Origin: Candidatus Chromulinivorax destructor
Lineage (GTDB): Bacteria; Babelota; Babeliae; Babelales; Chromulinivoraceae
NCBI RefSeq assembly: GCF_003366055.1
Contig: NZ_CP025544.1
Span: forward strand, 913,278 to 977,277
Direction of reading: 5' to 3'
Length of the DNA: 64,000 nt
In this document: one piece after another, positions 17,909 through 28,333 of the stretch
Position numbering within the stretch: the first letter of the stretch is position 1
Layout of the letters: each line of letters begins with the position of its first letter
The notes under the pieces: model-generated
What the model was told of the DNA's origin: nothing
Databases searched by the model: none
Seen by the model: only the letters and a program-made list of their open reading frames with translations
Translations under genes and position numbers: made by a program

Positions 17909-18090
17909 GGTATTTGTTCTTTTTTTGTGAAAAGTATGATTTCTATCTGTAATCATAGCAGCTGTTTGAGCAATATAAAAGATCGTTTTACAATGTTTAT
18001 GGGTTGTACAATGATCTTTTTATTTAATCTTGCTTGTTATAAAAATTAGATAGTGCTATGGATATAAAATTTTTATGCAGGTACATGATT

Positions 18091-18996
18091 TTATTTTGAT
18101 AAAATTTTTATTAATTTGTTGCGAACTGGAGCAATATCTTGAGGATTACAATGGATTGTATTCATTTCAAGATTGTCAGCAGCTTGAATGTTTTCAATGG
18201 TGTCATCGATAAAAATTGCATGTGCTGGTGTGATATTAAATTCTGTTAAGCATTTTTCAAACATAGAGCGTTCAGGCTTTAAGGTTCCAATTTTTCCTGA
18301 AATCATAATGCCATCAAACATATTTTCATCATTATGGATAAAAATTTCTGGAAATTTTTTCTGTAATAAACTAAAAGATGCTGCATCCCAGTTTGATAAT
18401 ACATACAGTTTATAACCAGCTTTTTTTAATTCATGTAATAATGCAACACCTGCGGGAATTGTTTTTCGTGTTTTAATAAATTTTTCTGGATTGGTCATCA
18501 TAGCAGTTGTCTGGAGCAATAAATTTTTTTCAGCATCAGAAATTGCAGAATTTTTAATGTGACGATTCATTGCAAGTTGTATAGAAAGAAGACTTTGCGA
18601 TGAGCATTGCCAATCGACCATAATTTGTGGCATTAAAATGCCTTGATTATATGCTTGAAACTTTGACTCAGCAGGTACGCTTTCAAGAATTTGAAAAAGA
18701 CGAGCTTGTGATGGCAATTGCCAGTTCGTTGCAACATACTGCAGTATAGTTGCCATGCCGATTTCTTGAAAAGCTTGTAACTTATCAGTTGTCAGCACCA
18801 CGCCATCAAGATCAAAAATAATTGCGGTATCATTGCTGGAGCTAGGAATTGTGTCAACTATTTGATTCTGCCAAATATATGAAGAGATATAGGTCATCAT
18901 GGTTTGATATTCAGATATATGGTTTTCTTGAGCTTGCAATGGTGATACATAGTTTATATTAATCAGTAGTATTGCAAAAAATATAAAGTTTTTCAT
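18091..18996 (-). CDS. Exported HAD-superfamily hydrolase
   Basis: A 301-residue protein with a signal peptide (MKNFIFFAILLININYVSP) and all HAD motifs intact: IIFDLDGVVL (motif I, nucleophile and acid/base Asp, near residue 61), VLSNWD (II), LKPERSMFE (III lysine) and IFIDDTIENIQAA (IV). A roughly 130-residue helical cap lies between I and II. It is likely a phosphatase in the periplasm or outside the cell; the substrate is unknown. The 7787 protein is a degenerate relative with the same layout. Confidence 0.9.
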   Translation of the reverse strand: MKNFIFFAILLININYVSPLQAQENHISEYQTMMTYISSYIWQNQIVDTIPSSSNDTAIIFDLDGVVLTTDKLQAFQEIGMATILQYVATNWQLPSQARLFQILESVPAESKFQAYNQGILMPQIMVDWQCSSQSLLSIQLAMNRHIKNSAISDAEKNLLLQTTAMMTNPEKFIKTRKTIPAGVALLHELKKAGYKLYVLSNWDAASFSLLQKKFPEIFIHNDENMFDGIMISGKIGTLKPERSMFEKCLTEFNITPAHAIFIDDTIENIQAADNLEMNTIHCNPQDIAPVRNKLIKILSK

Positions 18997-19108
18997 GAGC
19001 TTTTTCGTAAGTAAAAGTAATATAAACTAACTATAAATTTTTTTTTGGTATTCGTAAAATGCTAAATATTTTTTTATTGTAACTAGTGAAAAAATAATAT
19101 GTATTTTA

Positions 19109-19310
19109 GGCTGTGCAAACCAAATTTAAAAGAACGATACAATCTTATGATATCGCTCCCCTCATCTTTCCAAATAGTCGCAGCAGTCGCAACTTTACCC
19201 TTTTTCATGTGAAAAAGAGCGCATCAGGGGCCAACCGGCAAGCAAACTTTCGGAGTTTTCATACAAAATGTAGGGCAAGACTCTCTTGTGAAAATTTAGT
19301 TTACTCAACC
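19109..19310 (+). repeat. Interspersed TIR repeat, copy 5 (complete)
   Basis: A 202-bp copy with TA on both flanks, left end GGCTGTGCAAACCAAAT and right end ATTTAGTTTACTCAACC. Inner blocks are moderately diverged (TTATGATATCGC, GGGGCCAACCGGC, TTTCGGAGTTTTCATAC). Confidence 0.92.
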
Positions 19311-19485
19311 TAGAGGAATAAGTTTGAGCGCTTTATAATTGTTTCTATTTGAGTAGTGTTGTAAAAAGTACTTAATTTAAAACTAAAATTTATTTTGTAT
19401 AATTTTTTCAAAATTTAAATTATTCTATTAGTCCATTACATTTTGTGAATATAAGGTACTAATATAACATCGAAAATATAAAATT

Positions 19486-20166
19486 ATGATGACTTTGAAT
19501 AAATATACTTTACTGTTGATATTGTTTCAGTTTAGTTGTGTTTACCCTATGAATTTAGGGCATATTATTAATTGCCATGTGTATAATGGTGATAAAAAAT
19601 ATACTGATATTGTTAAAAATTCTGAAAATGGTGTTATAAGTGCAGTAAATATGCATCACAGAAAAACAATATTTCCAGAAACAATGAGAAAAAATAGTTT
19701 AGAAAAGGACTTGTTATATACTTGGCAGCGCGGTGAAGTATTAGCTGAAACACCTACTATAAAATATATACGTCGCCCATATTCAAATCTTGTTATTGGT
19801 ATGGCAAAAAATTCATCAGGCAATATTGTGACTGCTTATCCTGTTTTGAAATATATCCCATTAAGTTTCATGCATGGTGCTAATAAAGATTTGCCAATAT
19901 ATATTGCAACTGTTTACGATGAAAATAACAAGAAAGCAAAGAATGTATCCAGTAAGGTTAGTGAAATTGAGAAAATATGCCCGCAAGGAGTCCTTGTTGG
20001 GTTTCGCTGGACAACAGATAATGAGGGAATTGGAGTTATGGATATTTCATCATATTATACAAACGAAATATTTTCAGGAATTGAAAATGAGCGAGGTTCA
20101 ATTTTAGTAGAAGTTGAATGTATACTTATAAAAGAAAATTTAGTTGAGATAAAAAAAGCGCCTTGA
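19486..20166 (+). CDS. Exported protein of unknown function
   Basis: A 226-residue protein with a signal peptide (MTLNKYTLLLILFQFSCVYP, after one of two adjacent ATGs). The mature part is mixed alpha/beta by pattern, with no membrane helix, low cysteine and no domain that I recognise. The last codons form the start of its own terminator stem. It stands alone, convergent with gyrB. Confidence 0.75.
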   Translation: MMTLNKYTLLLILFQFSCVYPMNLGHIINCHVYNGDKKYTDIVKNSENGVISAVNMHHRKTIFPETMRKNSLEKDLLYTWQRGEVLAETPTIKYIRRPYSNLVIGMAKNSSGNIVTAYPVLKYIPLSFMHGANKDLPIYIATVYDENNKKAKNVSSKVSEIEKICPQGVLVGFRWTTDNEGIGVMDISSYYTNEIFSGIENERGSILVEVECILIKENLVEIKKAP

Positions 20167-20183
20167 AATTCAAGGCGCTTTTT
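20153..20183. terminator. Terminator overlapping the 3' end of the gene
   Basis: Stem AAAAAGCGCCTTGA / TCAAGGCGCTTTTT. The left arm includes the final codons and stop of the 19486 gene. It also faces the end of gyrB. Confidence 0.9.
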
Positions 20184-20211
20184 ATGTACTCATTAATTAT
20201 ATAATCAAGAT

Positions 20212-22746
<2,535 letters not shown>

Positions 22747-22797
22747 TTAAATTCACAATATTATATAAATATCGAAAGACTTTTTTGGTAACTATAA

Positions 22798-22842
22798 TAA
22801 ATTACCCCTACATTTTTATAAAAACTCCAAAAATTCTGATTT
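22798..22842 (-). repeat. Fragment of the TIR repeat
   Basis: ATTACCCCTACATTTTTAT followed by AAAACTCC and AAAAATTC matches the right half of the family in reverse. The rest of the 22717-23076 gap shows no gene. Confidence 0.45.
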
Positions 22843-23076
22843 GAACGAGACTTATCAGTTTTATACGACATAAAATCTTGCACTATCATGTTTTAGGAGA
22901 CGACCATAGTGGTGTGGTAGGTTATTATAGATGCTTTATTGTAACACGTTGGTGTTATATTATTTGTATGTTTATTTTACATCATTTCAATATAGTATAC
23001 AGTATTAACTTAGTTTAATTTATAAAACAATATTTTTCCAATACTTTATACATGATTAATGGTAAAAGGTTTTTTT

Positions 23077-23508
23077 GTGAGTGATGATATAAAAAACTTT
23101 AAATTTGATGATTTTGGTATGAAGCATGCGCTCAAGCAAGCTGGTAAAGCTTTTGCATGTGATGAAGTACCTATTGGTGCTGTTATTTTGAATAAAGATG
23201 GAAAAATCATAGCACGTGCTTATAATCAGGTAGAAAAAAAACATACGCAATTAGCCCATGCCGAGCTACAAGTTTTGCATAAAGTTACGAAAAAATTAGA
23301 ACGCTGGCGTTTAAATGATTGCACCTTGTATGTCACATTGCAGCCATGTATTATGTGTATGGGGGCGTTAATTCTTTCTCGTATTGGTCGAATTGTATAT
23401 GCAGCAAACTCGCCATTATTTGGGTGTAATGTTGACAAATATGAATGGTTTGGGATATACAAAGATTCTTTACCACTTATTGAATTTCAAGAAAAAATGA
23501 ATCGATAA
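23077..23508 (+). CDS. tadA: TadA, tRNA-specific adenosine deaminase
   Basis: Converts A34 to inosine in the arginine tRNA anticodon. The zinc and catalytic motifs are HAELQ (proton-shuttling Glu) and TLQPCIMCMGAL, with an earlier DEVPIGAVI and the C-terminal FGCNVDKYEWFG. The GTG start is preferred because AAAAGG lies seven bases upstream; an ATG six codons earlier (23059) has no such site. The protein is about 143 residues, slightly short as usual for the family. It heads a short run with the DksA-like gene and rpsI. Confidence 0.93.
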   Translation: MSDDIKNFKFDDFGMKHALKQAGKAFACDEVPIGAVILNKDGKIIARAYNQVEKKHTQLAHAELQVLHKVTKKLERWRLNDCTLYVTLQPCIMCMGALILSRIGRIVYAANSPLFGCNVDKYEWFGIYKDSLPLIEFQEKMNR

Positions 23509-23550
23509 ACTTATTAAAAAAATTTTTTAAAACGCAAAGGAGCCTGAAGC

Positions 23551-23901
23551 ATGTTAGCTCAGAGCCAGTTAGATAAAATTAAAAGCGAGTTACTTATAAG
23601 AAAAAAAGAGCTTGAAATTGAGCTTGATCGATTATCAAAAGAACCGGTATCTGATAATCAATCACAAGATGATGGCGATCAAGCAGTATCTTCGACGCTT
23701 GAAACATTACGCAATTCTATTCAAAATGCTGAATACGTAGAATTCGTTATGATTGAAGCTGCACTGCGATCAATTGAAGATGGTCGTTATGGCATTTGCC
23801 AAGATTGCGAACAAGAGATATCTGAAAAAAGATTAAAATATTATCCAAATGCACAACGTTGTTTGACATGCCAAGAGGCTGCAGAAATTACTGCATTTTA
23901 A
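23551..23901 (+). CDS. DksA/TraR-family zinc-finger protein
   Basis: A 116-residue protein with an N-terminal helical part (KIKSELLIRKKELEIEL) and a C-terminal C4 zinc finger (CQDCEQEI ... CLTCQ). DksA-type proteins enter the RNA polymerase secondary channel and alter initiation together with ppGpp. The D-x-x-D tip residues of E. coli DksA cannot be confirmed here; DDGDQA near residue 41 is a candidate. The start has CAAAGGAGCC upstream. It lies 42 bp after tadA. Confidence 0.9.
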   Translation: MLAQSQLDKIKSELLIRKKELEIELDRLSKEPVSDNQSQDDGDQAVSSTLETLRNSIQNAEYVEFVMIEAALRSIEDGRYGICQDCEQEISEKRLKYYPNAQRCLTCQEAAEITAF

Positions 23902-24227
23902 ATAATAATCTATAACTATAAAAAAATAGATTTAAATACATACAATTTTGGTATACTAAATAAGTGATAATAAACAGCAGCAATTTTTAATGTTTTTTAA
24001 TATATTGAATGCATGCTACTGATCTAAAAAATCATCACATTATTATCAATAATATGTAGTTAAAAAAACTGTAACCAGTTGTAGTAAAAAATGAATTTTT
24101 ATCTTTGTTTGCCTATTATTTTTAGCAATATTGATTTTTGACTTTTGTATAAATCCACTATAAAATAAGTATTAAAATATTAAGATTATTTTGAATACTG
24201 AAAACTTAAAAGAAAGGCTTTGTGCTC
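23902..24227. other. AT-rich gap with possible rpsI promoter
   Basis: No gene or repeat is visible. Near 24137-24165 a TTGACT is followed 15-16 bp later by TATAAAAT, a plausible promoter for rpsI. Confidence 0.4.
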
Positions 24228-24695
24228 ATGACAATAGCTTCAACAGCAAAAACAGCGACGACTTCTGCTAAGCCTCGTCCATCTGCATCAAAAAAAACTG
24301 TAAAAAATGCACCAATTGCAAGTGGTACCGGACGTAGAAAAAGTGCTGTTGCACGAGTTTGGCTACGTAAGGGCAAAGGCACTATGTTGATTAACGGCAG
24401 AGATTTTAACGAATATTTCACTGTATTAAGTGCTAATGAAGAAGGAAGAAGTTCTTTTGAACGTTTCCAAATCACAGAAGGCATTTTAGCAGATGTAAAC
24501 GTTAAAGGTGGCGGTTACACAGCTCAAGCTTCAGCAGTTAAGCTTGGTGTTGCTCGTGCATTACTTATGCTTGACGAAACATTACGTCCAGAATTACGTA
24601 AACTAGGCTTCTTGACAGTTGATGCGCGTGAAAAAGAGCGTAAAAAACCAGGTCAAAAAGGTGCTCGTGCGAAGTTCCAATTTACAAAAAGATAG
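24228..24695 (+). CDS. rpsI: Ribosomal protein uS9 (RpsI)
   Basis: Small-subunit protein whose C-terminal tail reaches the P-site tRNA. The core GTGRRKSAVARVWLRKGKG and the end (DAREKERKKPGQKGARAKFQ, TKR) are characteristic. A Lys-, Ser- and Ala-rich N-terminal extension of about 30 residues makes it 155 aa, against about 130 in most bacteria. The ATG is used here; a GTG two codons upstream is closer to GAAAGG. rplM, the usual partner, is not next to it. A strong terminator follows. Confidence 0.97.
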   Translation: MTIASTAKTATTSAKPRPSASKKTVKNAPIASGTGRRKSAVARVWLRKGKGTMLINGRDFNEYFTVLSANEEGRSSFERFQITEGILADVNVKGGGYTAQASAVKLGVARALLMLDETLRPELRKLGFLTVDAREKERKKPGQKGARAKFQFTKR

Positions 24696-24714
24696 AATCT
24701 ATCGATTTATATCG

Positions 24715-24752
24715 AAAAAAGCGTTATCACTGTTTGGTGGTAACGCTTTTTT
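24715..24752 (+). terminator. Rho-independent terminator of rpsI
   Basis: A 16-bp stem AAAAAAGCGTTATCAC / GTGGTAACGCTTTTTT (one wobble) with a 6-base loop. Confidence 0.92.
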
Positions 24753-24797
24753 ATTTTAAGAGACAATTTATTCTATATTTTTACGTTTAAGAGTTTT

Positions 24798-25328
24798 ATG
24801 TCTAAAAAAAATATTTTCACATTCATTTTGATATTTTCGTATATTGCAGATCATGACAATCTTGTTGCAAGTGATAACCAAGATAGTATCTTCAATGATT
24901 TTACAAAAAATTTAGGTAATTTATCCTATGAAGAAATTTCTGTTATTGCAGTTACTGCAGGTATAAGTATGTATGCAGGTTGTTATGCACGTCATCATTT
25001 GTATCATAAATCTTGTGTTCATGATGTAATACATGAAGAAAGTGAATGCAGTGGCAGTGAGTTATTATCAAGTGAATGCTTATTTACATTTGATAAACAT
25101 GCTTTTGGAAAATTATCTGAAGATGGGAGCCAAGATAGTTTACCTGATTTACAGGTTATTCCTGGATGTGAGGAGCTTGATGATTTATATGAATGGACGA
25201 ATGCTATGAAAAATCAAAAAATTGATTCTCCAAAATCGTGTCGAGTCATACCGCCGGTAAGATATTCTCATAATGAAAGTGATGGAAATAAATCTTCATG
25301 CCAAACGATGAAGCCATTTTTTAAATAA
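24798..25328 (+). CDS. Small exported or membrane protein of unknown function
   Basis: A 176-residue protein with a hydrophobic N-terminus (KKNIFTFILIFSYIADHD) and a second weak hydrophobic stretch (ISVIAVTAGISMYAGCY). A Ser-, Glu- and Cys-containing tail without a known domain follows. The layout (signal, short helix, acidic tail) is like that of the 11163 protein, but I see no clear sequence match. No family recognised. Confidence 0.65.
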   Translation: MSKKNIFTFILIFSYIADHDNLVASDNQDSIFNDFTKNLGNLSYEEISVIAVTAGISMYAGCYARHHLYHKSCVHDVIHEESECSGSELLSSECLFTFDKHAFGKLSEDGSQDSLPDLQVIPGCEELDDLYEWTNAMKNQKIDSPKSCRVIPPVRYSHNESDGNKSSCQTMKPFFK

Positions 25329-25381
25329 CTTATAGGGTATAAGGAGATAGATTTTCTTCTACCTGTTAGTAATTTTATAGA

Positions 25382-25519
25382 TTAGTAATTATCCATCATT
25401 GAATGACGACGGACTTGCTGTTTTGATGGCATATGAGTGTGTGTTAGAACAAAAAAAAATAAAAATGTACACGATGAAATGACAGAAATAATAATTCGGT
25501 CTTTTATTTTACGCCGCAC
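25382..25519 (-). CDS. Possible 45-residue single-pass membrane protein
   Basis: A short reading frame starting with GTG (VRRKIKDR) runs through a hydrophobic helix (IIISVISSCTFLFFFVLT) to a polar, basic tail (PSKQQVRRHSMMDNY). A good site, GAAGGA, lies six bases before the GTG. The positive-inside pattern and ribosome-binding site support it; without a homologue it remains tentative. Confidence 0.5.
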   Translation of the reverse strand: MRRKIKDRIIISVISSCTFLFFFVLTHTHMPSKQQVRRHSMMDNY

Positions 25520-25627
25520 AAAAAATCCTTCTATGTGAAAAGTAATATATTAATTATTCTCATATTGTATTTTTATTGTCTCTTTTTACCGTCAAAATGT
25601 CAATTTTATGCATGGAGTTATTTTCTA

Positions 25628-25827
25628 AGCTCTGTGAACCAAATTTTCATGTGCACAAAAACCTACGATATCGCTTCGCTTATCTCCGGAAACAGTGGTG
25701 GCGGCGACCAATTTACGCTTTTTTATGTAAATAAATAGTGCATGAGGCCCACCGGCCAGCAAATTCCCGGAGTTTTCATAGAAAACGTAGGGTAAATCTT
25801 TAGAGTAAAAATTTGGTTTACAAAACT
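25628..25827 (+). repeat. Interspersed TIR repeat, copy 6 (complete)
   Basis: A 200-bp copy close to the family consensus: CCTACGATATCGCTTCGC, ATCTCCGGAAACAGTGG, AGGCCCACCGGCCAGC, CCCGGAGTTTTCATAG and ATTTGGTTTACA. Both ends abut TA. Confidence 0.95.
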
Positions 25828-25829
25828 TA

Positions 25830-25947
25830 GGTGGTGTCAACTAAATTTACATCTGCATAAACATCTATGATATCGCTTCGCTCATCTCCTGAGGTTTAGT
25901 TGTTCATAAAACTGAAAATTTTCAGAATTTTATAAAAAATAAAGGTA
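25830..25947 (+). repeat. Interspersed TIR repeat, copy 7 (3'-deleted)
   Basis: Begins at the same TA that ends copy 6 (GGTGGTGTCAACTAAAT), keeps TATGATATCGCTTCGC and CTCATCTCC, then decays. Two copies therefore share one TA junction. Confidence 0.7.
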
Positions 25948-25988
25948 CCACCAGTTGTGGTTAGATTTCACTATGTTAAAATGATTAT

Positions 25989-26073
25989 AAGATATAAGTT
26001 GTTAGCAGCTCATATTATTGTAATGTAGCTCCTTTTTTTGCGGCAGGTCTTTTTTAAGGCCTGCCGTTTGTTA
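25989..26073 (+). ncRNA. Candidate small RNA, copy A
   Basis: The promoter TTGTGG (25955-25960), 16 bp, TAAAAT (25977-25982) precedes TAAGATATAAGTT, a variable middle, GTAGCTCCTTTTTT and the terminator CGGCAGGTC / GGCCTGCCG then TTTG. The -35 to terminator distance is 86 nt, as in the other two copies. The terminator stem has G-C where the others have A-U. Confidence 0.65.
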
Positions 26074-26078
26074 TTCTA

Positions 26079-26222
26079 AGCTGTGTGAACAGAATTTTAC
26101 AATAGCATAGAATTTGGGATATAGATTTGCTCATCTCCAGAAATATGGGTGACGGTCACTTTACGATTTTTCATGTAAAGAAAGAGTGCAATAGGTCAAT
26201 CGGTCAGTAAATTATCGGTTGA
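26079..26222 (+). repeat. Interspersed TIR repeat, copy 8 (3'-truncated)
   Basis: Starts after TA with AGCTGTGTGAACAGAAT, followed by GCTCATCTCCAGAAATA, CACTTTACGATTTTTCATG and AGTGCAATAGG. The right end is missing. Confidence 0.75.
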
Positions 26223-26340
26223 GTGGACAATGTCATGTAAAAAACTTATTTTCATGATCTACCAGGCAAAACGGTAAGAATTTGATGTATAGAATATAGC
26301 ATGGCAAGACCATAATAAAATTTTAGAAGGAAATTAATTA

Positions 26341-26988
26341 ATGAAATATCACACTACAATTCTTTGTATGTATTTGTGCTTAAGTATTATGCTTATTGGT
26401 AGATTATTTACAATTGACAGTCAGTTGTCCTATGAGATTGTGCAATTTGATTATTTTGATACGAGCATGAGAAATCAAATGTACGATATGATTTTTCATG
26501 ATGTAGAAATTCAGCAAAGAATTTTTTTACCTAAAGAATCAATAGATACATATTTATCAGATTTAAAGGTAGTACATGATCTAGAGTGTTGGATTTGTCG
26601 ATCTCGTACAAATCCATCTCAAATATATTGCTTTATCACCTATCTTCAACGCGATGAAGTATATTGTTTTAAAAAAACTAATGGACCAAGAATTACACAT
26701 AAATATGATAAGTATGCTGGTAATTATCCATTGATAGAAACAATAAAATTTGTTGGATGCATTCAAGATATTGCTGTACATAAAGATTATCGTCGTCGGG
26801 GTGTAACGCAAGCATTATTGAGTCATTTTGAAGATACTTGCAAAAAAAATAGCATGGAAAAAATGTTTATGTATGTTGCTGCTGATAATGAAAAAGCAAT
26901 TCATGCATATAATAAAGCTGGTTTTTTGATTGATTTAGCATATACGCCTCAGAAAGATTTTTTTGCAATGTTTAAATTGATTAAATAG
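26341..26988 (+). CDS. Exported or anchored GNAT acetyltransferase
   Basis: A 215-residue protein with an N-terminal hydrophobic segment (ILCMYLCLSIMLIGRLF) and a GNAT domain. The acetyl-CoA motif is IAVHKDYRRRGVTQALL near residues 142-158, and NEKAIHAYNKAGF is the typical C-terminal block. GNAT enzymes move an acetyl group from acetyl-CoA to an amine; acetyl-CoA is not expected outside the bacterial cytoplasm. Export would therefore imply use of a host pool, or the segment is a membrane anchor facing inward. The last base of its TAG stop is the first base of a repeat copy. Confidence 0.85.
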   Translation: MKYHTTILCMYLCLSIMLIGRLFTIDSQLSYEIVQFDYFDTSMRNQMYDMIFHDVEIQQRIFLPKESIDTYLSDLKVVHDLECWICRSRTNPSQIYCFITYLQRDEVYCFKKTNGPRITHKYDKYAGNYPLIETIKFVGCIQDIAVHKDYRRRGVTQALLSHFEDTCKKNSMEKMFMYVAADNEKAIHAYNKAGFLIDLAYTPQKDFFAMFKLIK

Positions 26989-27176
26989 GCTGTATACAGC
27001 AAATTTAAAAATAGCATAGAACATTTAATATCGCTTTGCTCATCTGCAAAACATGTACGTCGGCGACTTTACGCTTTTACATTTAAAAAAAGTGCATCAG
27101 GCCCACTGGCCTACAAATTCCCAAATTTTTCATAAAAACGCATGGCAAAAATTTATAATAAAAAATTGGTTCACGT
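26988..27176 (+). repeat. Interspersed TIR repeat, copy 9, fused to a stop codon
   Basis: Starts after TA (GGCTGTATACAGCAAAT), contains TTAATATCGCTTTGCTC, AGGCCCACTGGCC and TTCCCAAATTTTTC, and ends with ATTGGTTCACG before TA. TA plus its first G form the TAG stop of the GNAT gene. Confidence 0.85.
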
Positions 27177-27298
27177 AGGCATGTTTATCTACTATAGAAT
27201 CTATAAAAACATATTTTATAATTTACTTCTCTGCTATGTTTGTGCACAATATTAATACGATTTTTTAAAAACTGTCATGAATAAAAAAGAGATGAGTA

Positions 27299-27589
27299 AT
27301 GAGATATTTTTGGAGTCGATCTATTATTCTGCTTTTATCGCTTGAAGCAGTAGCTTTTATTGCAAATTATAATTTTGGTTCCTCAGGATTACAGGCCTTG
27401 CAGCAATTAAAAGCAAGTAAAAAATTATTACAAGATGAGATTGCAACATTACAAAATGAAAACAGTTTTTTACAAGAACAGATAGATGAATGGTCTGCAG
27501 GACTGTTTTTACAAGAAAAATTTGCTCGAGAAAAATTACAGATGCAAAAAAAAGATGAAAAAATTTATTTACGATACATTTTAAAATAA
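27299..27589 (+). CDS. FtsB/DivIC-like cell-division protein
   Basis: A 96-residue protein with one N-terminal membrane helix (IILLLSLEAVAFIANY), a coiled coil (LKASKKLLQDEIATLQNEN) and the family's closing element FAREKLQMQKKDEKI. This matches septum formation initiators, which form a complex with FtsL and FtsQ at the division site. The family is short and loosely conserved, so the assignment rests on architecture. It is 119 bp ahead of sodA on the same strand. Confidence 0.75.
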   Translation: MRYFWSRSIILLLSLEAVAFIANYNFGSSGLQALQQLKASKKLLQDEIATLQNENSFLQEQIDEWSAGLFLQEKFAREKLQMQKKDEKIYLRYILK

Positions 27590-27708
27590 TATTTTTCTAG
27601 GATCTTGAGGCCGGCAAGCCTCATCAGCTTGTATGTATATGTATAATCTAATACTTTAAGTTATAAATTAATTTGAATTATGTAATAAGTTTAAAATGGA
27701 GATAGGCA

Positions 27709-28329
27709 ATGTTTAAATTAGATTCTTTACTGTATAGCTATGATGCATTACAACCGTATATTGATGCGTTAACCATGGAAATTCATTACACCAAACACCA
27801 TCAGACCTACATTGATAACCTGAATGCAGCTATTGCAAAACATCCAGAATTACAAAGTAAGTCGGTGTACGATTTATTACTCACACCAGATGAGTTGCCT
27901 GCTGATATTACAACAGCGGTGATTAACAATGGTGGTGGACATTATAACCACACGTTATTTTGGTTAATGATGTCACCTCAAGGTAAGTTACTTGGCAAAG
28001 GTGATGTGTTAACTGCTATAGAAAAAACTTTTGGATCATTTGAACAGTTTAAGCTATTGTTTGAAAATGCTGCAAAAACTCGATTTGGTTCTGGTTGGGC
28101 ATGGCTTGCTGTTGACAGGTCAACAGGAGCATTAGAAATTGTTTCGACTGCAAATCAAGATTGTCCAATTTCTAATAATAAAGAAGTCATTTTGGGGTTA
28201 GATGTGTGGGAACATGCGTATTATCTACATTACCAAAATCGTCGTGCTGATTACATTGCAGCATGGTGGAATGTGGTTAACTGGGGTTATGTCCAAGACC
28301 GATACAGTCAGATCTTAAAAAGTTTGTAA
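27709..28329 (+). CDS. sodA: Superoxide dismutase, Mn-type
   Basis: Converts superoxide to oxygen and peroxide. The metal-binding residues are seen in YTKHHQTYI (His near residue 27), GGHYNHTLFW (His near 81) and LDVWEHAYYLHY (Asp and His near 165-169). The GGGHYNH context and the Gln in STANQDCP point to the manganese rather than the iron form. At 206 aa it is of normal length, with no signal peptide, so it is cytoplasmic. The start has GGAGATAGGC upstream. It ends four bases before the endonuclease Q gene. Confidence 0.95.
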   Translation: MFKLDSLLYSYDALQPYIDALTMEIHYTKHHQTYIDNLNAAIAKHPELQSKSVYDLLLTPDELPADITTAVINNGGGHYNHTLFWLMMSPQGKLLGKGDVLTAIEKTFGSFEQFKLLFENAAKTRFGSGWAWLAVDRSTGALEIVSTANQDCPISNNKEVILGLDVWEHAYYLHYQNRRADYIAAWWNVVNWGYVQDRYSQILKSL

Positions 28330-28333
28330 GTTT

